The notes: generated by a model from the sequence alone, not told the origin. A stretch of DNA of 64,000 bases from Paenibacillus selenitireducens (GCF_002021565.1 NZ_MSZX01000014.1:91310-155309); one strand, 5' to 3'; shown: positions 43,094 through 52,339, counted from the stretch's first letter. A program made the numbers and translations.

Positions 43094-43588
43094 TTATCGA
43101 CCAACCGACGAAAATGTCTGAATTGGTCCATCCCAATGCGCTTCACGTATCTCCGAATAATTTCCATTTGTATATCTAGCAATCGTTTTTCTCCAAAAAG
43201 CTTGAGCAGGTATATTTGTTTCAATCTGTCCAACCTTCCACAAACCCGGGAACTTATTAAATAGCTCGTGTGCAACAAGTTGCCCGACTTTCAAGTTTCT
43301 GTATTTTTTCATGACAAAAAATTCTGCCATCGAATACACGGTCTGATTAAACTCATCCGTTCCCACATCTCTTACAAGTGCAAAACCAGCTAGCTTTTCA
43401 TCAACTTTAATAAAGAAAGGAAATCTTCCGTCTTCTGTCCAGTAGTGATCTAAATATTTGTATTCATATAATCCATTTGCATTTAAATCATCTTCTGGAT
43501 CAAACTCGCTAGAATCATATTGATAAAGTTCTAGTAGATTTCGTAATATCGATTTTTGTTCATATTCAACTTGTTGGATTGCAATCAT
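43094..43588 (-). CDS. GNAT family N-acetyltransferase
   Basis: 164 residues. FFVMKKYRNLKVGQLVAHEL is motif A, and VGQIETNIPAQAFWRKTIAR a motif B form. ELYQYDSSEFDPEDDLNANG at the N-terminus and FPFFIKVDEKLAGFALVRD fit a known GNAT group of unknown acceptor. A 13-nt gap to the HAD gene suggests co-transcription. Confidence 0.85.
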   Translation of the reverse strand: MIAIQQVEYEQKSILRNLLELYQYDSSEFDPEDDLNANGLYEYKYLDHYWTEDGRFPFFIKVDEKLAGFALVRDVGTDEFNQTVYSMAEFFVMKKYRNLKVGQLVAHELFNKFPGLWKVGQIETNIPAQAFWRKTIARYTNGNYSEIREAHWDGPIQTFSSVGR

Positions 43589-43600
43589 ATCGTTTTCTCC

Positions 43601-44767
43601 TTAGTAAAATTCTTTTTTACTGTCTGAATCTTTCCTTAACCGAAAGGTATCAAAAAGCCTACCCTCTTCGTCAATTGCACGCATTTCCAAATGGTCCGAA
43701 GTCACGACAACCTGAACAAAATGTGGCACGGCCAACGATTGAGATGTATGCCAATCTCGCTTCGGAAGCAGCCATTGAGGCATAGCGCCTGCTCCGCCAG
43801 CCACGATATAGACAATACCCTCGTCAAAATCGATCTTGCCCGCACGTAACGGATGACTGCGTTCATATACAATCGTATGTGAGTTAAACACGAGATCCAC
43901 TCCATACTGTTCCAAGATGGGGCATAGTTGTCGCAAGTCCTCCACCTGATAACCGCCTGATACATAGGGTGGATAATGAAAGAACACCATTTTCCATTTT
44001 GCAGAAGTAGATTTCAAATCGTCGATCAAGAAATCATATTGCGTATTCCCTGGACTCATCTCACCTGTACTGTGTGGATAATTTTCGAACTTAATGAAAT
44101 CAGTACTGTCTAAGCAGAGAAAATGAACATCTCCATAATCAAATGAATAGTAATTTTTAGGGGGAGCAAAAGCAAAAAAATCATAATACCATGAAGCATT
44201 ATTTTCGTGGTTACCCAAGCAGCTATAAAACGGCGTATTCACCATAAATTCCTTACCAGGACCAAAGAAATACTTCTCCCAGTCTTCATAATTCTCGCCA
44301 TCATTCACAACATCACCGACGAATAAGGTGAAATCCGGGCGATATCTTTGCATTTGATGAAAGATGTTTTTATTAATTTGACCATTTGACGGATCAAAGC
44401 CGCTATATCCTCCCGTTTCGCTAGTCACAGTAAAAGAAAAGGGTTCTCCCTTCTTCACTGCCGTCTTGAGTGGATACGGTCCGGATTCAACTTCACCTTG
44501 CTCATTCTCTGAGTAAATCTTATAAAAATATATCGTACTAGCGTCCAAATCTCTCACCGTAAGTTGATGAATCGTCGAATATCCTTCTTGGGAATAGGTT
44601 GAATGTATTTGATCCGGTTTCTTGTAATTCCCTTGATACCCACTATGTATTCGCTCTGCTACCAATACTTGCACTTTTGAAGAAGCTGGCTCCGAAGTCT
44701 CCCACATGATCGTCATCGAATCCGTCGTGGGCCATTGCAAGTAGGGCCCCTTCACGATCGTAAGCAT
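43601..44767 (-). CDS. Metallophosphoesterase, purple-acid-phosphatase-like, altered ligands
   Basis: 388 residues. An N-terminal FnIII-like domain (KGPYLQWPTTDSMTIMWETS ... YKIYSEN) precedes a calcineurin-like domain with LFVGDVVNDGENYEDW, SCLGNHENNASWYY and FFHYPPYVSGGY. Two usual ligand motifs differ: the first GD(T/x)G reads SETGG, and the last GHVHAYER reads SHTIVYER, so one Asp and one His ligand are replaced. No signal peptide, unlike plant and fungal relatives. Activity could be changed or lost. ATG 44767 follows GAGGGATG. Confidence 0.85.
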   Translation of the reverse strand: MLTIVKGPYLQWPTTDSMTIMWETSEPASSKVQVLVAERIHSGYQGNYKKPDQIHSTYSQEGYSTIHQLTVRDLDASTIYFYKIYSENEQGEVESGPYPLKTAVKKGEPFSFTVTSETGGYSGFDPSNGQINKNIFHQMQRYRPDFTLFVGDVVNDGENYEDWEKYFFGPGKEFMVNTPFYSCLGNHENNASWYYDFFAFAPPKNYYSFDYGDVHFLCLDSTDFIKFENYPHSTGEMSPGNTQYDFLIDDLKSTSAKWKMVFFHYPPYVSGGYQVEDLRQLCPILEQYGVDLVFNSHTIVYERSHPLRAGKIDFDEGIVYIVAGGAGAMPQWLLPKRDWHTSQSLAVPHFVQVVVTSDHLEMRAIDEEGRLFDTFRLRKDSDSKKEFY

Positions 44768-44840
44768 ATTCCCATCCCTCACTTTCGTTCATTGATTTGA
44801 TTTTGCTTTCCGCTTCAACTTTTGAATTTGTGTAGCCCAT

Positions 44841-45470
44841 CTAAGACGAACTTACCTTATCTTTTAGATCTATATAAGCTTCACTCAACCATGGATGAAC
44901 CACTTTTAAAGTATCTTTCCGTTCCCACAGGTAATTGATATATGCAAATGCGCCGCGGACTAATGATTTATTTATATTTATATTTCTGTTGAGTTCTTCA
45001 AGATACGGAGGTTCGCCTGACTGATCCCAAGCAATCTTATCTGCTACAAATAGCACTTGATCAAGTAATGTAGCGTTTGATCTTAATGTCGTATGGCAGC
45101 CGATCGCGTCTAAAATTTCAGGATCTTCTATGTTAAAAATATCTCTAGCCATCACTTTTGATATTTTTTGGTGAATGATCATCGGAAATAACTCTTCCTC
45201 ATGTAATATATCGATCTTTAATTTTCTTGATATATCTATTCTTACATGACTAGGATAAACAGCGCTAATATCATGTAACCAACCTGCAATTTCTGCCGCA
45301 TCCGGATTGGCATCGAACATGAATGCGATTCTTCTCGCTTCCGTTCCAACGTTCATACAATGTTCTGCCGTTTGGGGACAGTTATTTGCTTTTAAAAATA
45401 ATCGGATATTGCTCTGAAGGTCACTCGAAAATTCAATGTGTTTAGTAAGGTCTTCAAAAATAGGATGCAT
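44841..45470 (-). CDS. HD domain hydrolase, YqeK-like, paralog
   Basis: 209 residues. CPQTAEHCMNVGTEARRIAF (His), IAGWLHDISAVYP (His-Asp), CHTTLRSNATLLDQVLFVAD (Asp). The order and spacing match 28658, with which it shares FVADKI/FVSDKI and WERKDTLKVVHPWL. Role as there. The gene ends near 44841 and the spacer to the upstream metallophosphoesterase start is short. Confidence 0.86.
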   Translation of the reverse strand: MHPIFEDLTKHIEFSSDLQSNIRLFLKANNCPQTAEHCMNVGTEARRIAFMFDANPDAAEIAGWLHDISAVYPSHVRIDISRKLKIDILHEEELFPMIIHQKISKVMARDIFNIEDPEILDAIGCHTTLRSNATLLDQVLFVADKIAWDQSGEPPYLEELNRNININKSLVRGAFAYINYLWERKDTLKVVHPWLSEAYIDLKDKVSSS

Positions 45471-45508
45471 CTTTGATCACTCTCACTTTTTTATATTGAT
45501 TATTTCAA

Positions 45509-45605
45509 CTAACGTTGTTATATTCCCGATCCCTTAGGGGGTAAGAGAACGCAAAGACTGAGTAGCTCGGCTACGTAGCTCATAGGGGTGTCTGCCTGAC
45601 TGAAT
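45509..45605. repeat. Cassette-type structured element, copy C (half)
   Basis: Starts CTAACGTTGTTATATTCCCG, continues with an arm GAGTAGC/GCTAC and GGGTGTCTGCCTGA, matching the first half of the copy at 54791. The second half that would pair with it is absent: the element runs directly into the stop of the HAD gene at 45605. So it lies 3' of a single gene, as copy A does. Confidence 0.65.
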
Positions 45606-46171
45606 CAAACCTCAATAAGGTTCTTAAAAAAGTCCTCATACGTCGTCAAATACATATCTGCTCCTGGTGTATTATTCTGAAACAAACATGTTTTGATCCC
45701 GATGACCTTAGCTGGCATGATATCAATTTCACGATCTCCAATGACTAGATCTACTCCATATTTGTTATGTAGATATATATATGATGACGGATCAGGTTTC
45801 TTTGGATACCCATCGTCACCCGCAACTATTTCTTTGAAATATTTCATCCAACCATAATAATCTAGAATATACACAACTTCTTTACGAGGTTTATGCGTCA
45901 TGATTACATTTATATCTGAGAACTTTAATATATTCTCGACATATGGAAATGGCGGTGTATTCGCAGGATGTAAATCTTGTTCTTTTGCAAGTATTCTCTG
46001 AACTTGTTCTTCATCTATACCAAAATGTTTTACCGCATGTGTGAAAGAAATTTTTAAGTGAGATAAGATTTCTTCTTTAGATACTCTACTACCCAAAACT
46101 TCATATAAAATATCCGTATACGCTGGATATGTATTAAACAACGTGCCATCAAAATCCCATAATATATTCAA
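45605..46171 (-). CDS. HAD family hydrolase, phosphatase type
   Basis: 188 residues. Motif I ILWDFDGTLFNTYPAYTD, motif II VIMTHKPRKEVVYIL, Lys in GYPKKPDPSSYIYLHN and motif IV LVIGDREIDIMPA present. Small cap domain, phosphoglycolate-phosphatase-like. The stop abuts the structured element at 45509. Confidence 0.87.
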   Translation of the reverse strand: MNILWDFDGTLFNTYPAYTDILYEVLGSRVSKEEILSHLKISFTHAVKHFGIDEEQVQRILAKEQDLHPANTPPFPYVENILKFSDINVIMTHKPRKEVVYILDYYGWMKYFKEIVAGDDGYPKKPDPSSYIYLHNKYGVDLVIGDREIDIMPAKVIGIKTCLFQNNTPGADMYLTTYEDFFKNLIEV

Positions 46172-46229
46172 ATATCATTTCACTCCCTATATCGTTACAT
46201 CTCATTATTTTCATTTAGCAATAGTTTTG

Positions 46230-46736
46230 TTACACTTCAATCTCTAAAAATTCCGCTTGATTCTTTCTAATATATAAATTCATCTGATTAATCGTCATCG
46301 GTGCCATGGATTGGTAATCATTGAAGAGCTTACTTACGGATTCATGTAGACTGGGGTCTTGCTCTAGATCTGAAATCGTTATTTCATTCCATATCCCATT
46401 AGTTCCTTTATTCTTTTGTTCTATTAATATTTCCAAGTGTTCAAGTACATTTAATAACTCCTGATCTTTGAAAAAAAGTACGCCTCTCTTTACTCCATCC
46501 CAAGCTTTTATTTCATTCATATAGAAAGCTGCATACCAATAAAAGTCGAAAATCGAATGTACATGATTGTGGAAAGCATAAAACATATATAATGATCTTT
46601 GTCCTTCATTTAATTGAGCATACAGATTTGCCTTTATTTCTAAATTCTTGCCTCGAACGCTGAGTAACATGGGTTCAATACATAACCAGCTAAGGTTTTC
46701 TTTTAACAAATCTTCTTGCTTCAATTTAGTAAGCAT
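46230..46736 (-). CDS. Hypothetical protein
   Basis: 168 residues, no membrane segment or signal; helical, with FHNHVHSIFDFYWYAAFYMN and LNVLEHLEILIEQKNKG. AT-rich like its neighbours. Family not recognised. The A+T richness from here to 47.7 kb is higher than in the flanking genes and could point to transfer. Confidence 0.65.
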   Translation of the reverse strand: MLTKLKQEDLLKENLSWLCIEPMLLSVRGKNLEIKANLYAQLNEGQRSLYMFYAFHNHVHSIFDFYWYAAFYMNEIKAWDGVKRGVLFFKDQELLNVLEHLEILIEQKNKGTNGIWNEITISDLEQDPSLHESVSKLFNDYQSMAPMTINQMNLYIRKNQAEFLEIEV

Positions 46737-46805
46737 TGAATTCTCCTCTCATTTTCACTTGCAAGGATTTCTCTTAACGTCTCAGAAGTCTTCCGTCCTA
46801 ATGCG

Positions 46806-47336
46806 TCAATTTAGTTCATTCTTTAGATTTTCAATACTTCGTTTCGCTCGATTATTTAATGATTTTTTATCCTTTAAGTTGTATTGCTCCAATTCATGAC
46901 CTGGATCAATAATAAGCGGCTTATTCATGATCTCATTTAGAATAATATATGTTGTTTTATATGCTTCAATCAAAAGTTCTTCCGGTATATGTTTTTTGGT
47001 TTTTTTAATGATATCAATCATCTTTTCGGCAAACATGAGCTTAACAATGCTGTCAGAACTCATCACATTTCTTGAAGCAAAAGACTCAATATTCTTCAGA
47101 ATACTGGCGTCTGGATAATGATCTGCTATTAAATCTAGATGCTCGACGGCGTTCCAATCTCTAATTGATAATTCTCGAGTATATTGATCAATCATTTCCT
47201 TAAACCATTCAATTTCCATGTCTTTCGGAATGTTATATTCCCTATATTCTTCTAAATCGCCTTCACGATACATATGCAGCGTACTTCCATGATATGAAGT
47301 AAATAATTCCTTGGCTCTTAATAACTGATTATCCAT
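46806..47336 (-). CDS. Hypothetical protein
   Basis: 176 residues, helical and polar, with YTRELSIRDWNAVEHLDLIA and KLMFAEKMIDIIKKTKKHIP, ending in a basic KKSLNNRAKRSIENLKN. No signal or membrane part. Not recognised; AT-rich. No clear operon partner, though it lies 70 nt from the 46230 gene. Confidence 0.65.
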   Translation of the reverse strand: MDNQLLRAKELFTSYHGSTLHMYREGDLEEYREYNIPKDMEIEWFKEMIDQYTRELSIRDWNAVEHLDLIADHYPDASILKNIESFASRNVMSSDSIVKLMFAEKMIDIIKKTKKHIPEELLIEAYKTTYIILNEIMNKPLIIDPGHELEQYNLKDKKSLNNRAKRSIENLKNELN

Positions 47337-47650
47337 GCTACCACGCTCTTATTCTTTTTATATTTGGAAGATTTACTATAAAGCGTTCACGCTCAAAATG
47401 TAGGCCCAATGTCTGTCATTATTTAAATCCATATCAATTCATTTCTGCTTTGATACATCTTTTCCTGTATGTTATTATATATTATTTTTTCGGATTGCAT
47501 CCTGCATTCCTGTCAAAAACGTCTAACCTCTTAGAATTCCTCACAAATGAGTATTTGATTGTTTATTATTCTCAACATTTCTTTCCTTATAACCCCACTT
47601 TCTTTATCGTTTTCTTCCTTATACACACATAAAAATCAGCTGGCCTTTTC
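47337..47650. other. AT-rich spacer with a duplicated plus-strand promoter
   Basis: No gene seen. The promoter at 47450-47478 is the only feature; no RNA-length product could be outlined behind it. Confidence 0.5.
47450..47478 (+). promoter_or_regulatory. Plus-strand promoter matching that of the antitoxin RNA
   Basis: TTGATA (47450-47455), 17 bp, TATTAT (47473-47478). The same boxes and most of the spacer recur at 55027-55055, where an antisense RNA is predicted. No toxin frame is recognisable near it, so it may be the leftover of a lost unit. Confidence 0.5.
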
Positions 47651-47697
47651 AAAAAAAAGCCCTTCCCAAGCTGTAACGGCTAAGGAAGAGCATTTTT
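47651..47697 (-). terminator. Terminator of the Gfo/Idh/MocA gene
   Basis: On the minus strand GCTCTTCC pairs with GGAAGGGC (one G-U), inner sequence AGCCGTTACAGCT, followed by eight T. Confidence 0.8.
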
Positions 47698-47745
47698 CAA
47701 TTTATGCACTTTTACTAAAAGTTACCCTATTCTGTAACCGGATCA

Positions 47746-48780
47746 TCAATTTCTAACAGCCGGTTCGCGGTAAGTAATCCGTTTCCCCGTTCTCGAAGAT
47801 TCATAAATGTCCATAACCAGCTTGAAAGCTTTGTACCCTTCAGGTCCGTTAAGCCAAAAAAGCCGACCTTCCCTGACATGAACGTAAAAATCTTCGATTT
47901 GTGCGCCGTGGCTTAAACCCCAGTACGATTTCGCGTCGAGGTGGCTCGCCGTCGGCTCGGAAAGCAGGGATAAAGTCCCGTCCTGCTCCAAATAAAGATG
48001 TTCCCCTTTAAGCTGAATCATGCCCTTTTCAAAAATCAATTCCAGCTCTACCGGTGAGTTGGTCTTATAGGAATTCGTCGCATAAAAAATCCCCGTTGCT
48101 CCACTCTGGAACTCCAAATGCGCATGGGCCGTATCCTCAACCTCAATTACACCTTCAAGTGAGTCTGTAGAAATGCTACCTTTGATACTGGCGACCTCGC
48201 CACCGAGCCACTGCATCAAATCCAACGTATGAATCGCTTGGTTGATCAGCACGCCGCCGCCTTCGGTCGCCCATTTGCCTTTCCATTCCGTTTCGTAATA
48301 ATCGGGGTCGCGGAACCAGGTGACCATCCCTTTCAAGCATATCAAACGACCCAGTTCTCCCGAATCGACGTATTTCTTCATCATGACGGATGCCGGGTTA
48401 TACCGGTTCTGGAATATCACGCCGAGTTGGACATCCGGGTGAGTCTCTGCCGCTTCCAGCATGATTCGCGCCGCCGCGTCGGATTCGGCCATCGGCTTCT
48501 CTGTCAGTACATGCTTGCCTGCTTTAAGCGCATCCACTGCCATTGGAGCATGCAAATAATGACCCGTGCAAATATGTACTACTTCGATATCCTCACGCTG
48601 CAGCACTTCATGGTAGTCCGTATAAGCTGTACAGCCATACAGCTGTGCCGACTTCTCAGCCAAACTTTTGTCGATGTCAACAACCGCGAGCAGTTTTGCT
48701 GATTCGATCTTTGAAATAGCCTGTAAATGTACACCGGAAATCGAACCGCATCCGATTACCGCAATACCAATCGGTTCCAT
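47746..48780 (-). CDS. Gfo/Idh/MocA family oxidoreductase
   Basis: 344 residues. Rossmann fold IGIAVIGCGSISGVHLQAIS, then ICTGHYLHAPMAVDALKAGK and the catalytic Lys in HVLTEKPMAESD. The C-terminal beta-sheet domain follows (GVLINQAIHTLDLMQWLGG with the His). Oxidises or reduces sugars or cyclitols with NAD(P). No sugar-uptake genes lie beside it, so the substrate is open. Confidence 0.9.
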   Translation of the reverse strand: MEPIGIAVIGCGSISGVHLQAISKIESAKLLAVVDIDKSLAEKSAQLYGCTAYTDYHEVLQREDIEVVHICTGHYLHAPMAVDALKAGKHVLTEKPMAESDAAARIMLEAAETHPDVQLGVIFQNRYNPASVMMKKYVDSGELGRLICLKGMVTWFRDPDYYETEWKGKWATEGGGVLINQAIHTLDLMQWLGGEVASIKGSISTDSLEGVIEVEDTAHAHLEFQSGATGIFYATNSYKTNSPVELELIFEKGMIQLKGEHLYLEQDGTLSLLSEPTASHLDAKSYWGLSHGAQIEDFYVHVREGRLFWLNGPEGYKAFKLVMDIYESSRTGKRITYREPAVRN

Positions 48781-49163
48781 AGTTTCACCTGGTTTCTTAT
48801 AGATTTTATTTTTTCAGCGTCTTGTTAAAGGCATTCATATTTCGTGAACGGATCGTCGATCAACATACGATGAGGTTCGGCATCGCATACGCCTGCGTAT
48901 AGTCATTTGGATCATGGAACTGGCATGAAATATTCAAACCGCGTACTTCAATTTTTTTTGACCGTAATTGTTTTTTGTTCATTCCGTATTTTTTTGGTTT
49001 CCAGTGATATCTTTATGCAATTGTCATCTGCATTCCCAGTATTCACCACGCCTTGAAATGTGCTTGACTAAACAACCTACCGTTTCCGGTAAATGTAAAT
49101 TTTGAGAATCGGCATTTTCTTTCATAAATACGGAATATGATTCTGAAAAAGTCTCCTTAAAGT
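48781..49163. other. Spacer with a possible AraC-like remnant
   Basis: About 380 bases with no intact gene. One minus-strand stretch around 48874-48960 reads EVRGLNISCQFHDPNDYTQA and resembles the second helix-turn-helix of AraC proteins (typically HDPNYFTKAF), but it breaks at a TGA; weak evidence. Confidence 0.35.
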
Positions 49164-49209
49164 AAAAAAGGTATAATACCTTATACTATAGGGAAATTAT
49201 ACCTTTTTT
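49164..49209. terminator. Strong bidirectional terminator
   Basis: Perfect 14-bp stem AAAAAAGGTATAAT (49164-49177) with ATTATACCTTTTTT (49196-49209), flanked by runs of A and T on both strands. Confidence 0.9.
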
Positions 49210-49331
49210 CACTATGTAATAATAGTATCTAATTCATTTAGGTGGTTACTATGATCAAAATCAACGTTAATGTTTTTAAGTCCATTTATGGCGATATATG
49301 ATTTAGTCGTTCCAAAGTAAGTCTCTGGGCT

Positions 49332-49439
49332 ATTGAATACGAACCTTGCGCAACCAATCGTTTTATTGATGCGTGTTGACCGCTTTGTGGTTGGGTAGAT
49401 TCGGAGCTTATAGGCTTTACTCACGACTGAAGTCACGAG
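49332..49439 (-). pseudogene. TnpB (IS200/IS605-type) N-terminal remnant with hairpin
   Basis: The minus strand reads KAYKLRIYPTTKRSTRINKT, IGCARFVFN, the conserved first 29 residues of TnpB/IS1341-type proteins, and then matches nothing. The sequence just 5' of it (49420-49439) is the imperfect palindrome CTCACGACTGAAGTCACGAG, the kind of hairpin that precedes these genes. A broken mobile element. Confidence 0.75.
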
Positions 49440-49456
49440 TTTGCGAAAACTGCTTA

Positions 49457-50584
49457 TCAACTTTCATCCATTGCTTTTCGAATGTCATAATCATCGATAT
49501 CGATATCTAAATTCATTCCCAGTGCCAACTTTGCAAGTTGACTCCCTATAAAAGGGCCCATCGTTAAACCGGACGCTCCGAGCCCATTTGCCGCTATAAG
49601 ACCCTCCCAGTCAGGAACAGCACCGATCACCGGCAGAAAACCGGGTGTAAATGGGCGGAAACCAACTCTTACTTCTTGAAAAGTGCTATCTGCTAAACCA
49701 GGTGCCAAGGCTAGCCCTTTATTCAAAATCTCCTGCATTCCGCCTGCTGTTATCCTTGTATCGTAGCCTTCGATTTCGTTTTCGTGGGTCGCTCCTATAA
49801 CAATCTTTTGCTTATCGAATGCGAGCAGGTATTGATCCGAAGGCGGCATGATGACAGGCCAGGTGCCTGTATCTTGTCGATCATGAACCTGTAAATGCAT
49901 GATTTGTGCTTTTTGAAAACTTACGTTAAAGTGAATGCCTAAAGGCTGCAGCAGTTGACCTGCCCAAGCCCCTGCACAAACAATAGTTTTGTCAGCCGAG
50001 AAGGTGTCACTGCCTATAGTTACTCCTGTTACGCGGTTCGACTGATACATAAGCGAAGCATCCCCCTGGATAAGGATGGCTCCATTTCTCTGTGCTGACC
50101 GGACCAATGCATCACGCAGCGCGCGGCCATCTATACGGGCGGCACCGCTAATTCGAACAGATTGATAACCTTCTTCTAGCAAGGGGAAAAGCTCATGGGT
50201 TTCTTTTTCATGAAGGCGGGTAATTTCTCCGATTTCCGGTGCATCCGCTTTTCGCAGTTGTGCCCGCTCCTCCATCTTTCTGATTCTCTCCAAATCATGG
50301 TGAATACTAAGTGCTCCAACTTGAGCATAACCTGTTTCGGTTTCTCCTTCCCTTTGAAGTTCTTCAATTAACCCGGGGTAAAAACGTGCGCCAGCCTTAG
50401 CGAGCCGGTACCATGCCTGATTGCGCCGTTGTGACAGCCAGGGGCAGATAATGCCGGCAGCGGCATCTGTAGCCTGTCCTTTATCTTTACGGTCTATTAT
50501 AAGAACATCCGCTCCCATTTTTGCTAACTGATATGCTGTCGATGCCCCAAGAATTCCTGATCCAATGACGATTAATTTCTTCAT
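49457..50584 (-). CDS. FAD-dependent oxidoreductase (DAO family)
   Basis: 375 residues. FAD-binding KLIVIGSGILGASTAYQLAK at the N-terminus, then the glycine-oxidase-like pattern GIICPWLSQRRNQAWY, GALSIHHDLERI, and RVGFRPFTPGFLPVIGAVPD near the end with ANGLGASGLTMGP. It likely oxidises a D-amino acid, glycine or other amine and releases hydrogen peroxide. Start ATG 50584 with GGGG upstream. TnpB remnant lies directly behind. Confidence 0.9.
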   Translation of the reverse strand: MKKLIVIGSGILGASTAYQLAKMGADVLIIDRKDKGQATDAAAGIICPWLSQRRNQAWYRLAKAGARFYPGLIEELQREGETETGYAQVGALSIHHDLERIRKMEERAQLRKADAPEIGEITRLHEKETHELFPLLEEGYQSVRISGAARIDGRALRDALVRSAQRNGAILIQGDASLMYQSNRVTGVTIGSDTFSADKTIVCAGAWAGQLLQPLGIHFNVSFQKAQIMHLQVHDRQDTGTWPVIMPPSDQYLLAFDKQKIVIGATHENEIEGYDTRITAGGMQEILNKGLALAPGLADSTFQEVRVGFRPFTPGFLPVIGAVPDWEGLIAANGLGASGLTMGPFIGSQLAKLALGMNLDIDIDDYDIRKAMDES

Positions 50585-50683
50585 GACTACACCCCTTTCT
50601 TAATCTCTGTACCTAATTATAGCGAACACAGCATGAATTTATAGTATTTACTTGTTACAGACAGCGGGAACCGCATGAAAATA

Positions 50684-50711
50684 AAAAAAGCCCTTAGAAT
50701 CAGGCTTTTTT
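50684..50711. terminator. Terminator behind the secreted protein at 50754
   Basis: AAAAAAGCC pairs with GGCTTTTTT around a 10-nt loop; works in both directions. Confidence 0.9.
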
Positions 50712-50753
50712 GGACTTAATAATGGGATCATAAGATAAATTAAATAGTGCGCT

Positions 50754-51512
50754 CTATTTTTTGACAGCCGTTTTAGCCAGTTTGATCAGATCATCCTTCG
50801 TCGACGGATTTCCCGGATTGGTTGTGATGGCAAATGCTTTGTCATTTTCGATCCAGGAAAGCGTGGTTGATATAAATTCCGCTGAAATTTTTGGATTTTT
50901 CTTTTTCATTTCCTCAGCGGTAAGATAGGTATATCCTTTTTGCTTGTTATCCTTCGCATCAAGTCGTGTGCTCTGCAATTGGATATAATTATCTCCGTTC
51001 TTGTATTTTAATGTAATCAAGTTCGTGGTTGTCCAGTTAATTTTTTTGGAATAAATCTGTTTCCCGAGCTTTTTGGCCTCAGCCTTCATTTCTTTCTGAT
51101 AATTGCCGCTGTTTGGACCGATAATTTTCCCCTCCGCAAAGCTATAACCTTCAGGCAGGCCGTCTGGTTGTTTCGGTATCGGTTCTTTTAAAGTAGAGGC
51201 TTTAATCCAGTAATCCTCATATGTCGTGTATTCGGGGGAAATGTTCCCCATAGCGAAAGTTTCAAGACCTTTTCCTTTCGTCAATTCATTGCTGACATAT
51301 ACCATATAAGAATCATCCGGGTTTTCCTCTAGCAATTTGTTAATTCTGGCTATTTCCTCTTTCTCCAGTTGTTCCGCTTTATTCACAGCCTGCGGCTTCG
51401 CGGCTACCGTTTTTACAGACTTGGATGGGGCCGCCTCCGCAGCAAAATTCATGGAACCAAGCAGCAGTACACTGCTTAACGCAGCAATGGTTACTTTCAC
51501 TCTTGTTTTCAT
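50754..51512 (-). CDS. Secreted protein, DUF4367-like C-terminus
   Basis: 252 residues. Signal peptide MKTRVKVTIAALSSVLLLGS, cut near AAEAAPS, followed by a coiled, Ala/Lys-rich linker (KPQAVNKAEQLEKEEIARIN). The C-terminal half (NWTTTNLITLKYKNGDNYIQ, ISTTLSWIENDKAFAITTNP, STKDDLIKLAKTAVKK) resembles the DUF4367 domain of lipoproteins and sigma-factor regulators. Role unknown. A truncated sister copy lies just upstream at 51589. Confidence 0.72.
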   Translation of the reverse strand: MKTRVKVTIAALSSVLLLGSMNFAAEAAPSKSVKTVAAKPQAVNKAEQLEKEEIARINKLLEENPDDSYMVYVSNELTKGKGLETFAMGNISPEYTTYEDYWIKASTLKEPIPKQPDGLPEGYSFAEGKIIGPNSGNYQKEMKAEAKKLGKQIYSKKINWTTTNLITLKYKNGDNYIQLQSTRLDAKDNKQKGYTYLTAEEMKKKNPKISAEFISTTLSWIENDKAFAITTNPGNPSTKDDLIKLAKTAVKK

Positions 51513-51588
51513 TTATTACTTCTCCTCTCCTGGGTAGTGCTCATTTTATATAACAATATCAATCGAGGCATTTGTGACATGAATTAAA

Positions 51589-51718
51589 TTATTTTCTTAC
51601 GATCATCGATTCCGCGAGTTTAATCAGATCTTCTTTCGTCAACGGGTTGTCCGCATTGGATTTGTTAAATGCAAAAATGACCCGCATCGCCTGCGGATCA
51701 TGGTCAAAAAAGAACCCT
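51589..51718 (-). pseudogene. Remnant of a sister of the 50754 protein
   Basis: The minus strand reads GFFFDHDPQAMRVIFAFNKS, NADNPLTKEDLIKLAESMIV, RK and stop, matching the last 30 residues of 50754-51512 (FAITTNPGNPSTKDDLIKLA). Nothing before it is recognisable; a stop precedes it in frame. Confidence 0.75.
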
Positions 51719-51832
51719 AATTCTTACTGCATGGGCTTGTGCACAAGAGCTATGACTGACTCAAAATTTTATTTTTTCACCGCTGCATTAAAAATTTCGA
51801 TCATTTGTTCCTCTTCGAATATGCAAAGAGCC

Positions 51833-52339
51833 TTACTTAAATCCATCTTTAATTTCATTAATTTGTTTAATATGTCTTTGTTCATGCAAGTACAGTGATC
51901 TAACCCATTCAATTAATAACATCTCTTTAAAAACTGGGTGTATAAAATGTCTCTTACTCAGCACTGATGGGTCTTCTACTGTGTTTAATATTTCGTATAA
52001 CTTCTCTCTTGAATTGTTTAGTTTTTCAATGATTTCTTGATATTCTAAAATTTCGTCAGTTGGTTTAGCAATGTCAGGAGCTTCTAACTTTTTACTTCTA
52101 TCAAGTAGAAATTCTAATGGTTTATTCTCTATGAATGAATCTTCCTTGCTCTTTAATCCTTTCTTTATTGCTACGACATATAATTCTTCTGTCTTAATTA
52201 AGTGTTGACATACCTGGCTAATACTCCAACTGGATGGGTCTTTCCGTTTGTTTAGTTGATCTCCACTCAATCCATTAAGAATTCCTAGTAATTCGTCTCT
52301 TGTTTCTTTTAATTTTTGATTGATATCTTGAAGTTCCAT
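51833..52339 (-). CDS. DinB family protein
   Basis: 168 residues. SSWSISQVCQHLIKTEELYV (His) and WVRSLYLHEQRHIKQINEIK (two His) complete the metal site. Small-molecule thiol transferase or hydrolase class. AT-rich coding sequence. A GGGAGATTCC-like site precedes the ATG. Confidence 0.85.
   Translation of the reverse strand: MELQDINQKLKETRDELLGILNGLSGDQLNKRKDPSSWSISQVCQHLIKTEELYVVAIKKGLKSKEDSFIENKPLEFLLDRSKKLEAPDIAKPTDEILEYQEIIEKLNNSREKLYEILNTVEDPSVLSKRHFIHPVFKEMLLIEWVRSLYLHEQRHIKQINEIKDGFK

Noticed and set aside
48229..48702. 157-codon plus-strand frame inside the Gfo/Idh/MocA gene
   Set aside because: Antisense shadow of a conserved enzyme.
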